Below, piece after piece: positions 49,617 to 57,996 of a stretch of 64,000 nucleotides of DNA. The stretch covers positions 1,302,001-1,366,000 of the forward strand of contig NZ_CP125781.1 in NCBI RefSeq assembly GCF_030053895.1, read 5' to 3'. The notes below the pieces were generated by a model. It did no database searches. It saw nothing but the letters and a program-made list of their open reading frames with translations, and had not been told where the DNA came from. The DNA is from Trabulsiella odontotermitis. Its GTDB lineage: Bacteria > Pseudomonadota > Gammaproteobacteria > Enterobacterales > Enterobacteriaceae. The position numbers were made by a program, and so were the translations under genes. The first letter of the stretch is position 1, and every line of letters begins with the position of its first letter.

Positions 49617-49673
49617 GCGCCCCGCAGGGCGCTAATGTAAATCCGGGTGATAATTGCCGGCCAGACGGCCGGC
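49617..49673 (-). other. Two intercistronic hairpins between the binding-protein and ATPase genes
   Basis: GCGCCC-CGCA-GGGCGC (49617-49632) and GCCGGCC-AGAC-GGCCGGC (49656-49673) lie in the 103-base gap. Such structures commonly protect the upstream message or attenuate the downstream one, so that the binding protein is made in excess over the membrane parts. Confidence 0.55.
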
Positions 49674-49703
49674 GTTAGGGTTCCCTGGTGCGGGCAGAAT
49701 GCC

Positions 49704-50687
49704 TCAGAAACCGAGTGATTGTGCGTTGTCTTTGGTGACTTCGAGGATCTTGTTAAAGCGGATCACTTTCTTGTCCATGTCGACGTCGGCTTTCCCTAAG
49801 CCATCGATGGTCAGATCCTGGGTGACGGCTTTGCCCTGCAGCAACTGATCAGCCACCGTTACCAGCGCATAACCGGCATCACGCGGATCCCACAGCAGTG
49901 CTTTTTTGATATCGCCGCGCATCAGGTAAGGCGCCGCCTGACCAGGCATGGCAATACCTACCACCGCCACTTTATCTTTCGCGCGTTTTTTCTGTACCGC
50001 CTGGCCTGCACCAATCGGGCCGAGCGAACCGAAACCGATGATCCCTTTCATTTGCGGATAGGTTTTCATCAGATCAAGCGTGGTGGCGTAGGACTTATCA
50101 ATGCTTTCCGCTACCGGCAGACGCGAAGTGACTTCAAACATATCCGGGTATTTTTCTTTCTGATATTTGATGGCGGAGTCCGCCCATGCGTTATGCAACG
50201 GCACGGTTAAAGAACCCACGTAAATGGCATACCCGCCTTTACCACCCATGTCTTTCGCCAGCTCATCGATGTTAGCCTGCGCGTATTTCTCGCTGTCGAT
50301 GGTTTCAATATCCCACTGACCGATCTGCTGGTCAGGCGATTCATGGGTCAGCACGACAATGCCTTTATCACGGGCTTTTTTCAGCACCGGCTCCAGCACT
50401 TTGGCGTCGTTCGGCACCACGATAATCGCGTTCACATTTTTGGCGATCAGATCTTCAATCACCTTCACCTGTTGTGCAGGATCGGGCGTTGACGGGCCAG
50501 TCTGATACGCGTTGACATCCAATTTTTTAGCCGCTTCGCTAACACCTGTTTCCATGCGGTTGAACCACGGAATGCCGGTGACTTTCGCCACCACCGCGAT
50601 TTCATATTTTTCCGCCGCAAAGGAAGGACCGGACAACATGCAAGCAGAAACCAGAGTTGCACTGAGTAATGCGAGTTTGAATTTCAT
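49704..50687 (-). CDS. Periplasmic sugar-binding protein of the ABC transporter
   Basis: A 327-residue secreted protein of the type I periplasmic-binding fold (Peripla_BP_4). The signal peptide has core LALLSATLVSACML and cleavage after SFA near residue 24. The mature part opens EKYEIAVVAKVTGIPWFNRM and has GPSTPDPAQQVKVIEDLIAKN and VVPNDAKVLEPVL, features nearer to LsrB and rhamnose-binding (RhaS) proteins than to ribose-binding protein. It does not resemble E. coli YphF in its ligand-contact stretches. First gene of the operon that continues with ATPase, permeases, kinase and isomerase. Confidence 0.88.
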   Translation of the reverse strand: MKFKLALLSATLVSACMLSGPSFAAEKYEIAVVAKVTGIPWFNRMETGVSEAAKKLDVNAYQTGPSTPDPAQQVKVIEDLIAKNVNAIIVVPNDAKVLEPVLKKARDKGIVVLTHESPDQQIGQWDIETIDSEKYAQANIDELAKDMGGKGGYAIYVGSLTVPLHNAWADSAIKYQKEKYPDMFEVTSRLPVAESIDKSYATTLDLMKTYPQMKGIIGFGSLGPIGAGQAVQKKRAKDKVAVVGIAMPGQAAPYLMRGDIKKALLWDPRDAGYALVTVADQLLQGKAVTQDLTIDGLGKADVDMDKKVIRFNKILEVTKDNAQSLGF

Positions 50688-51029
50688 AGTTGTACCTTTT
50701 GGGGAGACAGAGGCATGTCACGGACAGGAGGTTATCAACGAAGGGAAGAGGGAATGAATTATAGTTTTCAGGAATGTGATTAATGCCCAAAATTGTAAAT
50801 ATATGGATAATTTAAGGTTAAAATTTAGTTATTTTTAACATTCATCTTATGTGGTGTGGGGTTTTAAATGTTAATAAAACCTCTTAATTAAACTTAAAAT
50901 TAACAAAATTGTATCATTTATGTTCAGGGGTAGGCGATTTTTCCTCCATTTCGGCAGAATTGATCGTAAAAAATGTTTCCAGTTTGTGAACTGAATCGAG
51001 ACAGGAAAAACGGCAGTTGTGCGCGCTTA
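50688..51029. promoter_or_regulatory. Upstream region of the sugar ABC operon
   Basis: About 340 AT-rich bases between yphH and the binding-protein gene, both leftward. On the minus strand TATAAT occurs at 50758-50763 as a likely -10. AATGTGAT at about 50773-50780 is a CRP half-site without a matching second half. The stretch 50800-50920 is very AT-rich with several short inverted repeats that could hold a ROK operator, but I cannot name one. No gene is seen. Confidence 0.5.
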
Positions 51030-52226
51030 TCAGCCGTCTTCATTCAGCTGCGATTCCACATACAGATAGCCAATCCCAAGAATTTGCTGAGCGCGACTGA
51101 GCCTGCCGAAGCTGATTTGTGTCGCTTTCGCTTGCGGGCTGTCACCGTGATCGAAAGGGTTGAACCCGGTCTGCCGGACGATGGTGTTCAGCCAGCGATC
51201 ACCGAACGCGCAGCTACGGCCATACAGCCAGATCTGATTAATATTGAGAATGTTGAGGAAGTTATACAGGCTGAGACCAATGGCGCTGGCGGCGTGTTCC
51301 ACCCATGCCTGAATGCGCACGTCGCCTTTGCGCCAGGCTTCAATCAACGCCGCCGTGGTGAGCGCATCCGGGTTTAGCGTGCTGTCAGGCTGGGTTTTCA
51401 GCCAGATCCGCGCCTGCTTTTTCAGCGCGCTGAGGGAGGCGATAGTTTCCAGACAACCGTAGCGGCCACAGTCGCAGGCGGCGCCATCAGGATTAACAAT
51501 GGTATGGCCGATCTGACCGCTGCCGTACAGGCTGCCGCGCCAGATCTTATCGCCAATCACGAACGAGGAGCCGATGCCGTAATCGACGTTGATGACGCAG
51601 AAATCCTGTAATCCCGCCGGATTCTGCCATTTTTCCGCCAGCGCCAGCATGGCGCAGTCGTTATCCATACGCACCTGCACTCCAAGTCGCTCTTCCAGCA
51701 GATATTTCATCTCCACCGGCGTTTTCCAGTGCGCCTGCGGCATGGTCTGCGACACCCCGGTGACCGGATCGACCTGCCCGTGAACCCCCAGCGCCAGGTT
51801 GATCCGCTGATCCGGGAAGCACAGCCGGTACTGGCGCCAGTGTTCAGCAATATGGTTCAGCAGTATTTGCGGGGTTTGCGCGTCGAACGACTGATGGCCC
51901 GGCTCGCCAACCGGCAACAAACGGGCATCGGCCAGCTGACTGTCAATGCTGGTAGGTGTGATGTTCATGCACAGCGTCCACGAACCGTTGAGCGGGATTT
52001 GATAGCTACCGCTGTTCAGACCGCGGGCGCTCAGCTTTTCCGTTGAATGGCTGATTTTTCCCTCATCCAGCAGTTCCTGCAAAATGTTGCTCACCGCCGG
52101 AATCGACAGCCCGGTGAGCTGTGCCAGCCGTGACTTGCTGAGCTGTTTTTCCCGCCACAGATGCGCCAGAAAAATAGTCTTGTTAGCCTCGCGGACGCGT
52201 GCATTATTGAAACCGGATCGCAACAT
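51030..52226 (-). CDS. yphH: ROK-family transcriptional regulator YphH
   Basis: A 398-residue regulator of the NagC/XylR type. An N-terminal winged helix-turn-helix (QLSKSRLAQLTGLSIPAVSN near residue 29) is followed by a ROK sugar-binding domain with the zinc motif GHTIVNPDG...CDCGRYGCLE near residue 240. It matches E. coli YphH well along its whole length. The start has GGGAG 6-7 bases upstream. It lies between the two sugar operons, divergent from yphG, so it most likely represses both until the sugar binds. Confidence 0.92.
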   Translation of the reverse strand: MLRSGFNNARVREANKTIFLAHLWREKQLSKSRLAQLTGLSIPAVSNILQELLDEGKISHSTEKLSARGLNSGSYQIPLNGSWTLCMNITPTSIDSQLADARLLPVGEPGHQSFDAQTPQILLNHIAEHWRQYRLCFPDQRINLALGVHGQVDPVTGVSQTMPQAHWKTPVEMKYLLEERLGVQVRMDNDCAMLALAEKWQNPAGLQDFCVINVDYGIGSSFVIGDKIWRGSLYGSGQIGHTIVNPDGAACDCGRYGCLETIASLSALKKQARIWLKTQPDSTLNPDALTTAALIEAWRKGDVRIQAWVEHAASAIGLSLYNFLNILNINQIWLYGRSCAFGDRWLNTIVRQTGFNPFDHGDSPQAKATQISFGRLSRAQQILGIGYLYVESQLNEDG

Positions 52227-52340
52227 ACACTTAACTCCCTTAACTGTAATGCGTGAGCGTTGACTGCTTTATGTACGATACCGCCCACTACACTCCCCAC
52301 AATGTTTGGTTTTACTTTACTTCATTTAGTGGAGAACAGC

Positions 52341-55300
52341 ATGTACGGTTCAGTAAAGGTGTGGCAGGAGACGCTTTCACTTCCCACATGGACGACCGGG
52401 GCGGAAGACACGAACCCGATGTTTCTTGAAAAGCGCGTCTACCAGGGATCATCGGGGGCGGTATACCCGTATGGCGTGATCGATACCCTGACCGGCCAGC
52501 GTGAAATGCGCGACTATCAGGCGGTGTGGATGGAAAACGACTTCATCCGCGTGCTGCTGTTGCCGGAACTCGGCGGGCGCATCCATCGCGCCTTCGACAA
52601 AGTCAAACAGCGCGATTTTGTCTATTACAACGAGGTGGTGAAACCGGCGCTGGTGGGGCTGCTGGGGCCGTGGATCTCTGGCGGTATCGAATTTAACTGG
52701 CCGCAGCATCACCGTCCGACTACCTTCATGCCGGTCGATTTCACTCTTCAGGCGTCAGAGGATGGCGCACAAACGGTCTGGATGGGCGAAGCGGAGCCGA
52801 TGCGTGGTTTGCAGGTGATGACCGGCTTCACGCTGTATCCCGATCGGGCGCTGATTGAAATTACCGGCAAAGTCTTCAACGGCAACGCCACGCCGCGCCA
52901 TTTCCTGTGGTGGGCGAATCCGGCAGTGAAGGGCGGCGACGATCACCAGAGCGTCTTTCCTCCGGATGTCACAGCGGTGTTTGACCACGGCAAGCGCGAC
53001 GTCTCCGCGTTCCCGATTGCCACTGGCACCTACTACAAAGTGGATTACTCGGCGGGCGTCGATATCTCCCGCTACAAAAACGTCCCGGTGCCGACCTCTT
53101 ACATGGCGGAAAAATCGGATTACGATTTTGTCGGTGCCTATCACCACGGCGAGCGCGGCGGCCTGCTGCACGTTGCCGATCACCATATTTCACCGGGCAA
53201 AAAGCAGTGGACGTGGGGCTATGACGATTTCGGCCAGGCGTGGGATCGCAATCTCACTGATCGCAACGGTCCGTACATCGAACTGATGACGGGCGTGTTC
53301 ACCGACAACCAGCCCGATTTCACCTGGCTTGCGCCTTACGAAGAAAAAGTGTTTGTGCAGAACTTCCTGCCGTACAGCGAACTGGCGACGGTGCAGAACG
53401 CCAGCACCTCTCTGGCGCTGAAACTGGAAAGGGAAAACGGTCAACTGACGCTGGGGATTTACGCCGTTGCGCCGTTGCAGGATGTGGTCGTTGAACTGAG
53501 CGCTGACGGCGCGTCGTTGTGGGAAACCACACTGTCGCTACAGCCGGGCAACAGCTGGCTGGAGACGATGACCGACCGTTTTTCGCAACGCTTAACTTTG
53601 ACGGTTCGTTCTGCCACAGGCCAGATGCTGCTCAGCTATCAGGAACATATCGCCGAAGAGACTCCGCTGCCGGATCCAGCCCGCGCTCCCGCACAGCCAC
53701 AGGAGATTACCAACAGCGATGAACTGTACTTTATTGGTCAGCATCTGGAGCAGTACAACCACGCCAGCCGTTTTGCCGCGGATTATTACCGCCGGGCGCT
53801 GGAACTGGATCCCCAGGATTATCGTAATAACGTCGCGCTGGGCACGCTGGCGCTTAACAGCGCCGACTGGCCGCAGGCGGAACAGTGCGCCCGCGCCGCG
53901 CTGGCGAGAGCGCACCGGCTGAACAAAAACCCGCGCGACGGCGAAGCCAGTATGCTGCTCGGCAGCGCGCTGGAGCGTCAGGGCGAGGAGGCTGACGCTC
54001 GCGAGCACTATTTCAAAGCAAGCTGGAGCGGCAACTGCCGTGATGCGGCCTGGTGGTCGCTGGCGCGTCTCGCGGCGAAAACAGGCAACTGGCAGGATGC
54101 GCTGGCGCATGTCGATCTCAGCCTGCAATTCAACGGCAGCAACCTGCTGGCGATGGGGCTGAAGGCGCTGGCATTGTCGCATCAACAGGGCGATGCCGAC
54201 GCGCTGGTGTACATCAGTGAATGCCTGGAACGTTACCCGCTGAACTATCCGCTTCATTATGTCCGTTGGATGATCCTGCGTGATACGGCGTCGCTGAGAA
54301 CGTTGCGTCAGGTCACCGGGCAGCGCGGGGCGAACGCCTGTCTGCTGGCGGGGTGGTTAACGTCTCTGGGGCAGAACGATGCCGCCCGCGAGATGTTGCA
54401 GAGCCTTGACTGCCAGGAGGCGCTGCCGCTGTTATGGCTGGCCTCGCTGACGGCCGATCCTGCGGCCCGCCAGCGGCTTATCGCTACCGCCGAAACGCAG
54501 CATGCGCGCCATGTCCGTTTCCCCAATACCCTCGACGAAGTACAGATGCTGCAATCGCTCGGCGACGCGCCTTTCGCCAGTTATTTGCTGGGCTGTTTCT
54601 GGTACAGCAAGCGGCGTTATGCCCCGGCGGTGACCTGCTGGCAGGCAACACTGCAACAGCGACCGGATTTCGCGCCAGCGTACCGTCTGCTGGGGATCTA
54701 CGCCTGGAACAAGCAACAGGATGCACAGCAGGCACTGGCCGCGCTGCAACGGGCGGTTGACCTGGAGCCGGAGAACGCCCGCTTCCTGTTTGAACTCGAT
54801 TTCCTCAACAAGCAACTGGGTGAAGCGGTGGCGCAACGGCTTTCCCGACTTGAAGCACGGCAGGCGGTTGTGCTGCGCCGCGATGATCTCACCGCCGAGT
54901 TGCTGAGCCTGTGGAACAGCAGTGGTCACTACGACGCAGCGGCGCAGGTATTGCAGGAGCGCGAGTTTCACCCGTGGGAAGGGGGTGAAGGCAAAGTCAC
55001 CGGCCAGTATCTGCTCAATCAGCAGCACCGGGCGCTGATGGCCATCGCGGCAGGGCAGTACAGCGAGGCGCAGGGGCTGTTAACCGCCGCGTTACGTTAC
55101 CCGCACAATCTGGGCGAAGGGCGACTGCCGGGGCAGACCGACAACGACATCTGGTATCTGCTCGGTTACTGCGCGGCAAAGCTTGGCAATCATGAGCAGG
55201 CGCAGGCGCATTACCGCCAGGCATCGCGGGGGGATTCCAGCCTCAATGCCGGTCGCTATTACAACGATCAGCCCGCGGATTATCTCTTCTGGCAGGGCAT

Positions 55301-55640
55301 GGCGATGCGGGCGCTCGGTCGCACAGCAGAAGCGGCGCGGCATTTCCAGGCCTTCGCGAAGTGGGTTGCGGCGCATCAGGACACCATCCCGGAAGCCGAT
55401 TTTTTCGCCGTATCGTTGCCGGATCTGGTGGTGCTGGATACGCCGCCATCTCATCACCATCGCGAGCACTGCCTGTTCATCGCGGCGCTCGGGCAACTCG
55501 GCGAAGGTGATTTCACCGCCTGCAACGCGACGATGGCAAGTCTGTTAACACTCAACCCGGCTCATGACAAAGCGCATCTGCTGCGCCATGCGCTGATGTG
55601 CGGCATTTTTGCGTCACTCTCAACAGAGGCACTTTTATGA
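52341..55640 (+). CDS. yphG: DUF5107 and tetratricopeptide-repeat protein YphG
   Basis: A 1099-residue cytosolic protein without signal peptide. Residues about 20-400 form a DUF5107 domain whose motifs LPELGGRIH (74-82) and GGIEFNWPQHHRP (114-126) recall the beta-supersandwich of galactose-mutarotase-like proteins. From about residue 480 to the end it is helical with many TPR-like units (AADYYRRALELDPQDYRNN; APAYRLLGIYAWNKQQDAQQAL). Homologous to E. coli YphG; the biochemical function is unknown. The start has GGAG at 6-base spacing; the frame is open 27 codons upstream without support. It overlaps the symporter gene by 4 bases and is divergent from yphH. Confidence 0.9.
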   Translation: MYGSVKVWQETLSLPTWTTGAEDTNPMFLEKRVYQGSSGAVYPYGVIDTLTGQREMRDYQAVWMENDFIRVLLLPELGGRIHRAFDKVKQRDFVYYNEVVKPALVGLLGPWISGGIEFNWPQHHRPTTFMPVDFTLQASEDGAQTVWMGEAEPMRGLQVMTGFTLYPDRALIEITGKVFNGNATPRHFLWWANPAVKGGDDHQSVFPPDVTAVFDHGKRDVSAFPIATGTYYKVDYSAGVDISRYKNVPVPTSYMAEKSDYDFVGAYHHGERGGLLHVADHHISPGKKQWTWGYDDFGQAWDRNLTDRNGPYIELMTGVFTDNQPDFTWLAPYEEKVFVQNFLPYSELATVQNASTSLALKLERENGQLTLGIYAVAPLQDVVVELSADGASLWETTLSLQPGNSWLETMTDRFSQRLTLTVRSATGQMLLSYQEHIAEETPLPDPARAPAQPQEITNSDELYFIGQHLEQYNHASRFAADYYRRALELDPQDYRNNVALGTLALNSADWPQAEQCARAALARAHRLNKNPRDGEASMLLGSALERQGEEADAREHYFKASWSGNCRDAAWWSLARLAAKTGNWQDALAHVDLSLQFNGSNLLAMGLKALALSHQQGDADALVYISECLERYPLNYPLHYVRWMILRDTASLRTLRQVTGQRGANACLLAGWLTSLGQNDAAREMLQSLDCQEALPLLWLASLTADPAARQRLIATAETQHARHVRFPNTLDEVQMLQSLGDAPFASYLLGCFWYSKRRYAPAVTCWQATLQQRPDFAPAYRLLGIYAWNKQQDAQQALAALQRAVDLEPENARFLFELDFLNKQLGEAVAQRLSRLEARQAVVLRRDDLTAELLSLWNSSGHYDAAAQVLQEREFHPWEGGEGKVTGQYLLNQQHRALMAIAAGQYSEAQGLLTAALRYPHNLGEGRLPGQTDNDIWYLLGYCAAKLGNHEQAQAHYRQASRGDSSLNAGRYYNDQPADYLFWQGMAMRALGRTAEAARHFQAFAKWVAAHQDTIPEADFFAVSLPDLVVLDTPPSHHHREHCLFIAALGQLGEGDFTACNATMASLLTLNPAHDKAHLLRHALMCGIFASLSTEALL

Positions 55641-57076
55641 ACAATACGCAGACACAACTGAATATGGGCTACGTCTGGACGATTTGTCTGGTCGCGGCCT
55701 GCGGTGGATTGCTGTTTGGTTATGACTGGGTGGTGATTGGCGGGGCGAAGCCATTTTACGAGGCGTGGTTCTCCATCACCGATCCGGCACAGTCGGGCTG
55801 GGCGATGAGTTCCGCGCTGGCTGGTTGCGTCTTCGGCGCACTGATTTCCGGCTGGTGTGCCGATAAACTGGGGCGTCGCCTGCCGCTGATCCTGTCGGCT
55901 ATTCTGTTCAGCGCCTCGGCGCTGGGAACCGCGCTCGCCACCAGTTTCGATATGTTCGTGATTTACCGCATTGTGGGCGGTGTCGGTATCGGTCTTGCGT
56001 CCGCGCTCAGTCCGCTGTATATCGCGGAAGTGAGCCCGGCGGAAAAACGTGGACGCTTTGTCGCCGTGAACCAGTTGACCATTGTGATTGGCGTGCTGGC
56101 GGCGCAGCTTATCAACCTGATCATCGCCGATCCGGTTCCAGGTGGGGCGACGCAGCAGATGCTGGTCGACACCTGGAACGGGCAGATGGGCTGGCGCTGG
56201 ATGTTTGGCGCGGAGCTGGTTCCGGCACTGGCATTCCTGGTGTTGATGTTCTTTGTCCCGGAATCGCCGCGCTGGCTGATGAAAGCCGGAAAACCAGAGC
56301 GTGCCAGAACGATGCTGGAGCGTATTGGCTCGAAAGGTTATGCGGCACAGACGTTGCAGGATATCGCCCAGACCCTGCAACAGGACAATCATAAGGTCTC
56401 GTATTCCACCCTGTTGCAGCCGCAAATCAAACCCATCGTCATTATCGGTATGGTGCTGGCGGTGTTCCAGCAGTGGTGCGGGATTAACGTCATCTTTAAC
56501 TACGCGCAGGAGATTTTTGCCTCCGCCGGGTTTGATATCAACGGCACACTGAAATCCATTGTGGCGACCGGGATCATCAACCTCGTCTTTACCATTGCTG
56601 CGCTGCCGCTGGTGGATAAACTGGGCCGCCGCAAGCTGATGCTGCTCGGCGCGTCCGGCCTGACCGTCATCTACGTGCTGATTGCCGGCGCTTACGCCAT
56701 GGGCGTGATGGGTTGGCCGGTGCTGGTACTGGTGCTCGCGGCGATCGCCATCTACGCGCTGACCCTGGCGCCGGTGACCTGGGTGCTGCTGTCAGAAATC
56801 TTCCCGACCCGCGTGCGCGGTCTGGCGATGTCGCTCGGCACGCTGGCGCTGTGGATTGCCTGTTTCCTGTTGACCTACACCTTCCCGCTGCTGAACGCCA
56901 GTCTCGGCGCGGCGGGCAGTTTCCTGCTCTACGGGGTTATCTGTGCGGCGGGGTATTTCTATATTCTGCGTAATGTCCCGGAAACCAAAGGTGTGACGCT
57001 GGAGGCGCTGGAAGCTCAACTGGCGCAACTGCACCAGAAACACCCGGCAGGCGCGAATCCGGAGTCAATGCGCTGA
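55637..57076 (+). CDS. Sugar/H+ symporter of the major facilitator superfamily
   Basis: A 479-residue, 12-segment inner-membrane transporter of the sugar porter family (XylE, AraE, GalP). Family motifs are visible: GWCADKLGRR after TM2, the PESPRWL motif at the end of TM6, QQWCGINVIFNYA in TM7, VDKLGRRKL after TM8 and a C-terminal PETKG. The TM1 motif reads GYDWVVIGGAKPFYE instead of the usual GYDTAVISG, marking a subgroup. The start overlaps the yphG stop (ATGA), the stop overlaps the yphB start (TGATG). E. coli K-12 has no such gene at this locus. The substrate is unknown, perhaps the same sugar as the ABC importer or an alternative form of it. Confidence 0.9.
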   Translation: MNNTQTQLNMGYVWTICLVAACGGLLFGYDWVVIGGAKPFYEAWFSITDPAQSGWAMSSALAGCVFGALISGWCADKLGRRLPLILSAILFSASALGTALATSFDMFVIYRIVGGVGIGLASALSPLYIAEVSPAEKRGRFVAVNQLTIVIGVLAAQLINLIIADPVPGGATQQMLVDTWNGQMGWRWMFGAELVPALAFLVLMFFVPESPRWLMKAGKPERARTMLERIGSKGYAAQTLQDIAQTLQQDNHKVSYSTLLQPQIKPIVIIGMVLAVFQQWCGINVIFNYAQEIFASAGFDINGTLKSIVATGIINLVFTIAALPLVDKLGRRKLMLLGASGLTVIYVLIAGAYAMGVMGWPVLVLVLAAIAIYALTLAPVTWVLLSEIFPTRVRGLAMSLGTLALWIACFLLTYTFPLLNASLGAAGSFLLYGVICAAGYFYILRNVPETKGVTLEALEAQLAQLHQKHPAGANPESMR

Positions 57077-57924
57077 TGAGCGGGGTTCTGCAACTGGAAA
57101 ATGCGCATCTGCGGATGCGCATTGATCCGCAGGGCGGTGCGCTGAAACAGCTCTTTTCACTGACGTTTCAGCGCCCGGTGCTGTACGACGCCGCAAATCC
57201 CGCCGCGCTGTTTCCGATGCTGCCGCTGGCGAACCGGGTGGCGGAAAACCGGTTCTGGCTACAGGGTCGGGAGATAGCGCTGCCGCAGAGCCCGGTGGAT
57301 GCCGATTTTTACCTTCACGGCGACGGCTGGCTGAAACGCTGGCAGGTGGTGACGCAGACCGATAGCGGTTGCGAACTACAACTGCGCAGCCAGCATCCCT
57401 GCGGTTTTGATTATCTGGCGCGTTTGCGTTATCAGCTTCAGGACAACGTGCTGCATGCGACATTACACCTGACCCACTGCGGCGCAACGCCGATGCTTTA
57501 CGGGCTGGGGTTTCATCCCTGGTTTCATTTTAACGCCCGTAGTCGCGTGCAGTTCAGCGCCAGCGGCTACTGGCCGGAAGGGGAGCAGCATCTGCCGCAG
57601 GCATGGCAGCCACAGTTGCCGGAGGCCGCCGATTTCAGCCACCCGACGTATGGGCGCGATGAATGGCTGAACGTCTGCTATTCCGGCTGGAGCGGACGAG
57701 CGCAGATCGATAATGATGTGATGTGTGTCACGCTTTTCGCGCAAACTCCGTGGCTGATGCTGTTCAGGATGTCGGGTCAGTCATTCCTCTGTCTTGAACC
57801 CCAGAGCCACCCGATCAACGCCCACCGCCAGCCGGGTCAGCCCGGGCTGGTGTTGCTGCAGAAAGGTGACGAAACCCGCTTCGGCATGTCAATTGTGGTC
57901 ACTACGTCGCCAGAATCAGGTTAA
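57076..57924 (+). CDS. yphB: Aldose 1-epimerase-like protein YphB
   Basis: A 282-residue cytosolic mutarotase-family protein, expected to interconvert alpha and beta anomers of an aldose or sugar phosphate. Motifs include LPLANRVAENRF near residue 49 (binding Asn/Arg), LHGDGW near residue 75 with the catalytic His, GFHPWF near residue 147, and LCLEPQSHPINA near residue 236 with the likely catalytic Glu. Coupled to the symporter gene by a one-base overlap and thus part of the yphG operon. In E. coli the family member lies in the same cluster but its sugar is unknown. Confidence 0.9.
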   Translation: MSGVLQLENAHLRMRIDPQGGALKQLFSLTFQRPVLYDAANPAALFPMLPLANRVAENRFWLQGREIALPQSPVDADFYLHGDGWLKRWQVVTQTDSGCELQLRSQHPCGFDYLARLRYQLQDNVLHATLHLTHCGATPMLYGLGFHPWFHFNARSRVQFSASGYWPEGEQHLPQAWQPQLPEAADFSHPTYGRDEWLNVCYSGWSGRAQIDNDVMCVTLFAQTPWLMLFRMSGQSFLCLEPQSHPINAHRQPGQPGLVLLQKGDETRFGMSIVVTTSPESG

Positions 57925-57996
57925 CCCACCGTTAACCGGAAGCTTGCGCCCGCCGGGGTTTATCGCCAGACTATCGCCACCATTTCGGGAGGGATC

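Noticed and set aside
48101..50687. Naming the ABC genes yphD, yphE, yphF
   Set aside because: The genomic place is similar, but there are two permeases, and the ATPase and binding-protein sequences do not follow the E. coli proteins as I remember them.
50773..50794. CRP site before the binding-protein gene
   Set aside because: Only the left half AATGTGAT fits, and its spacing to the -10 is not that of a usual CRP-activated promoter.
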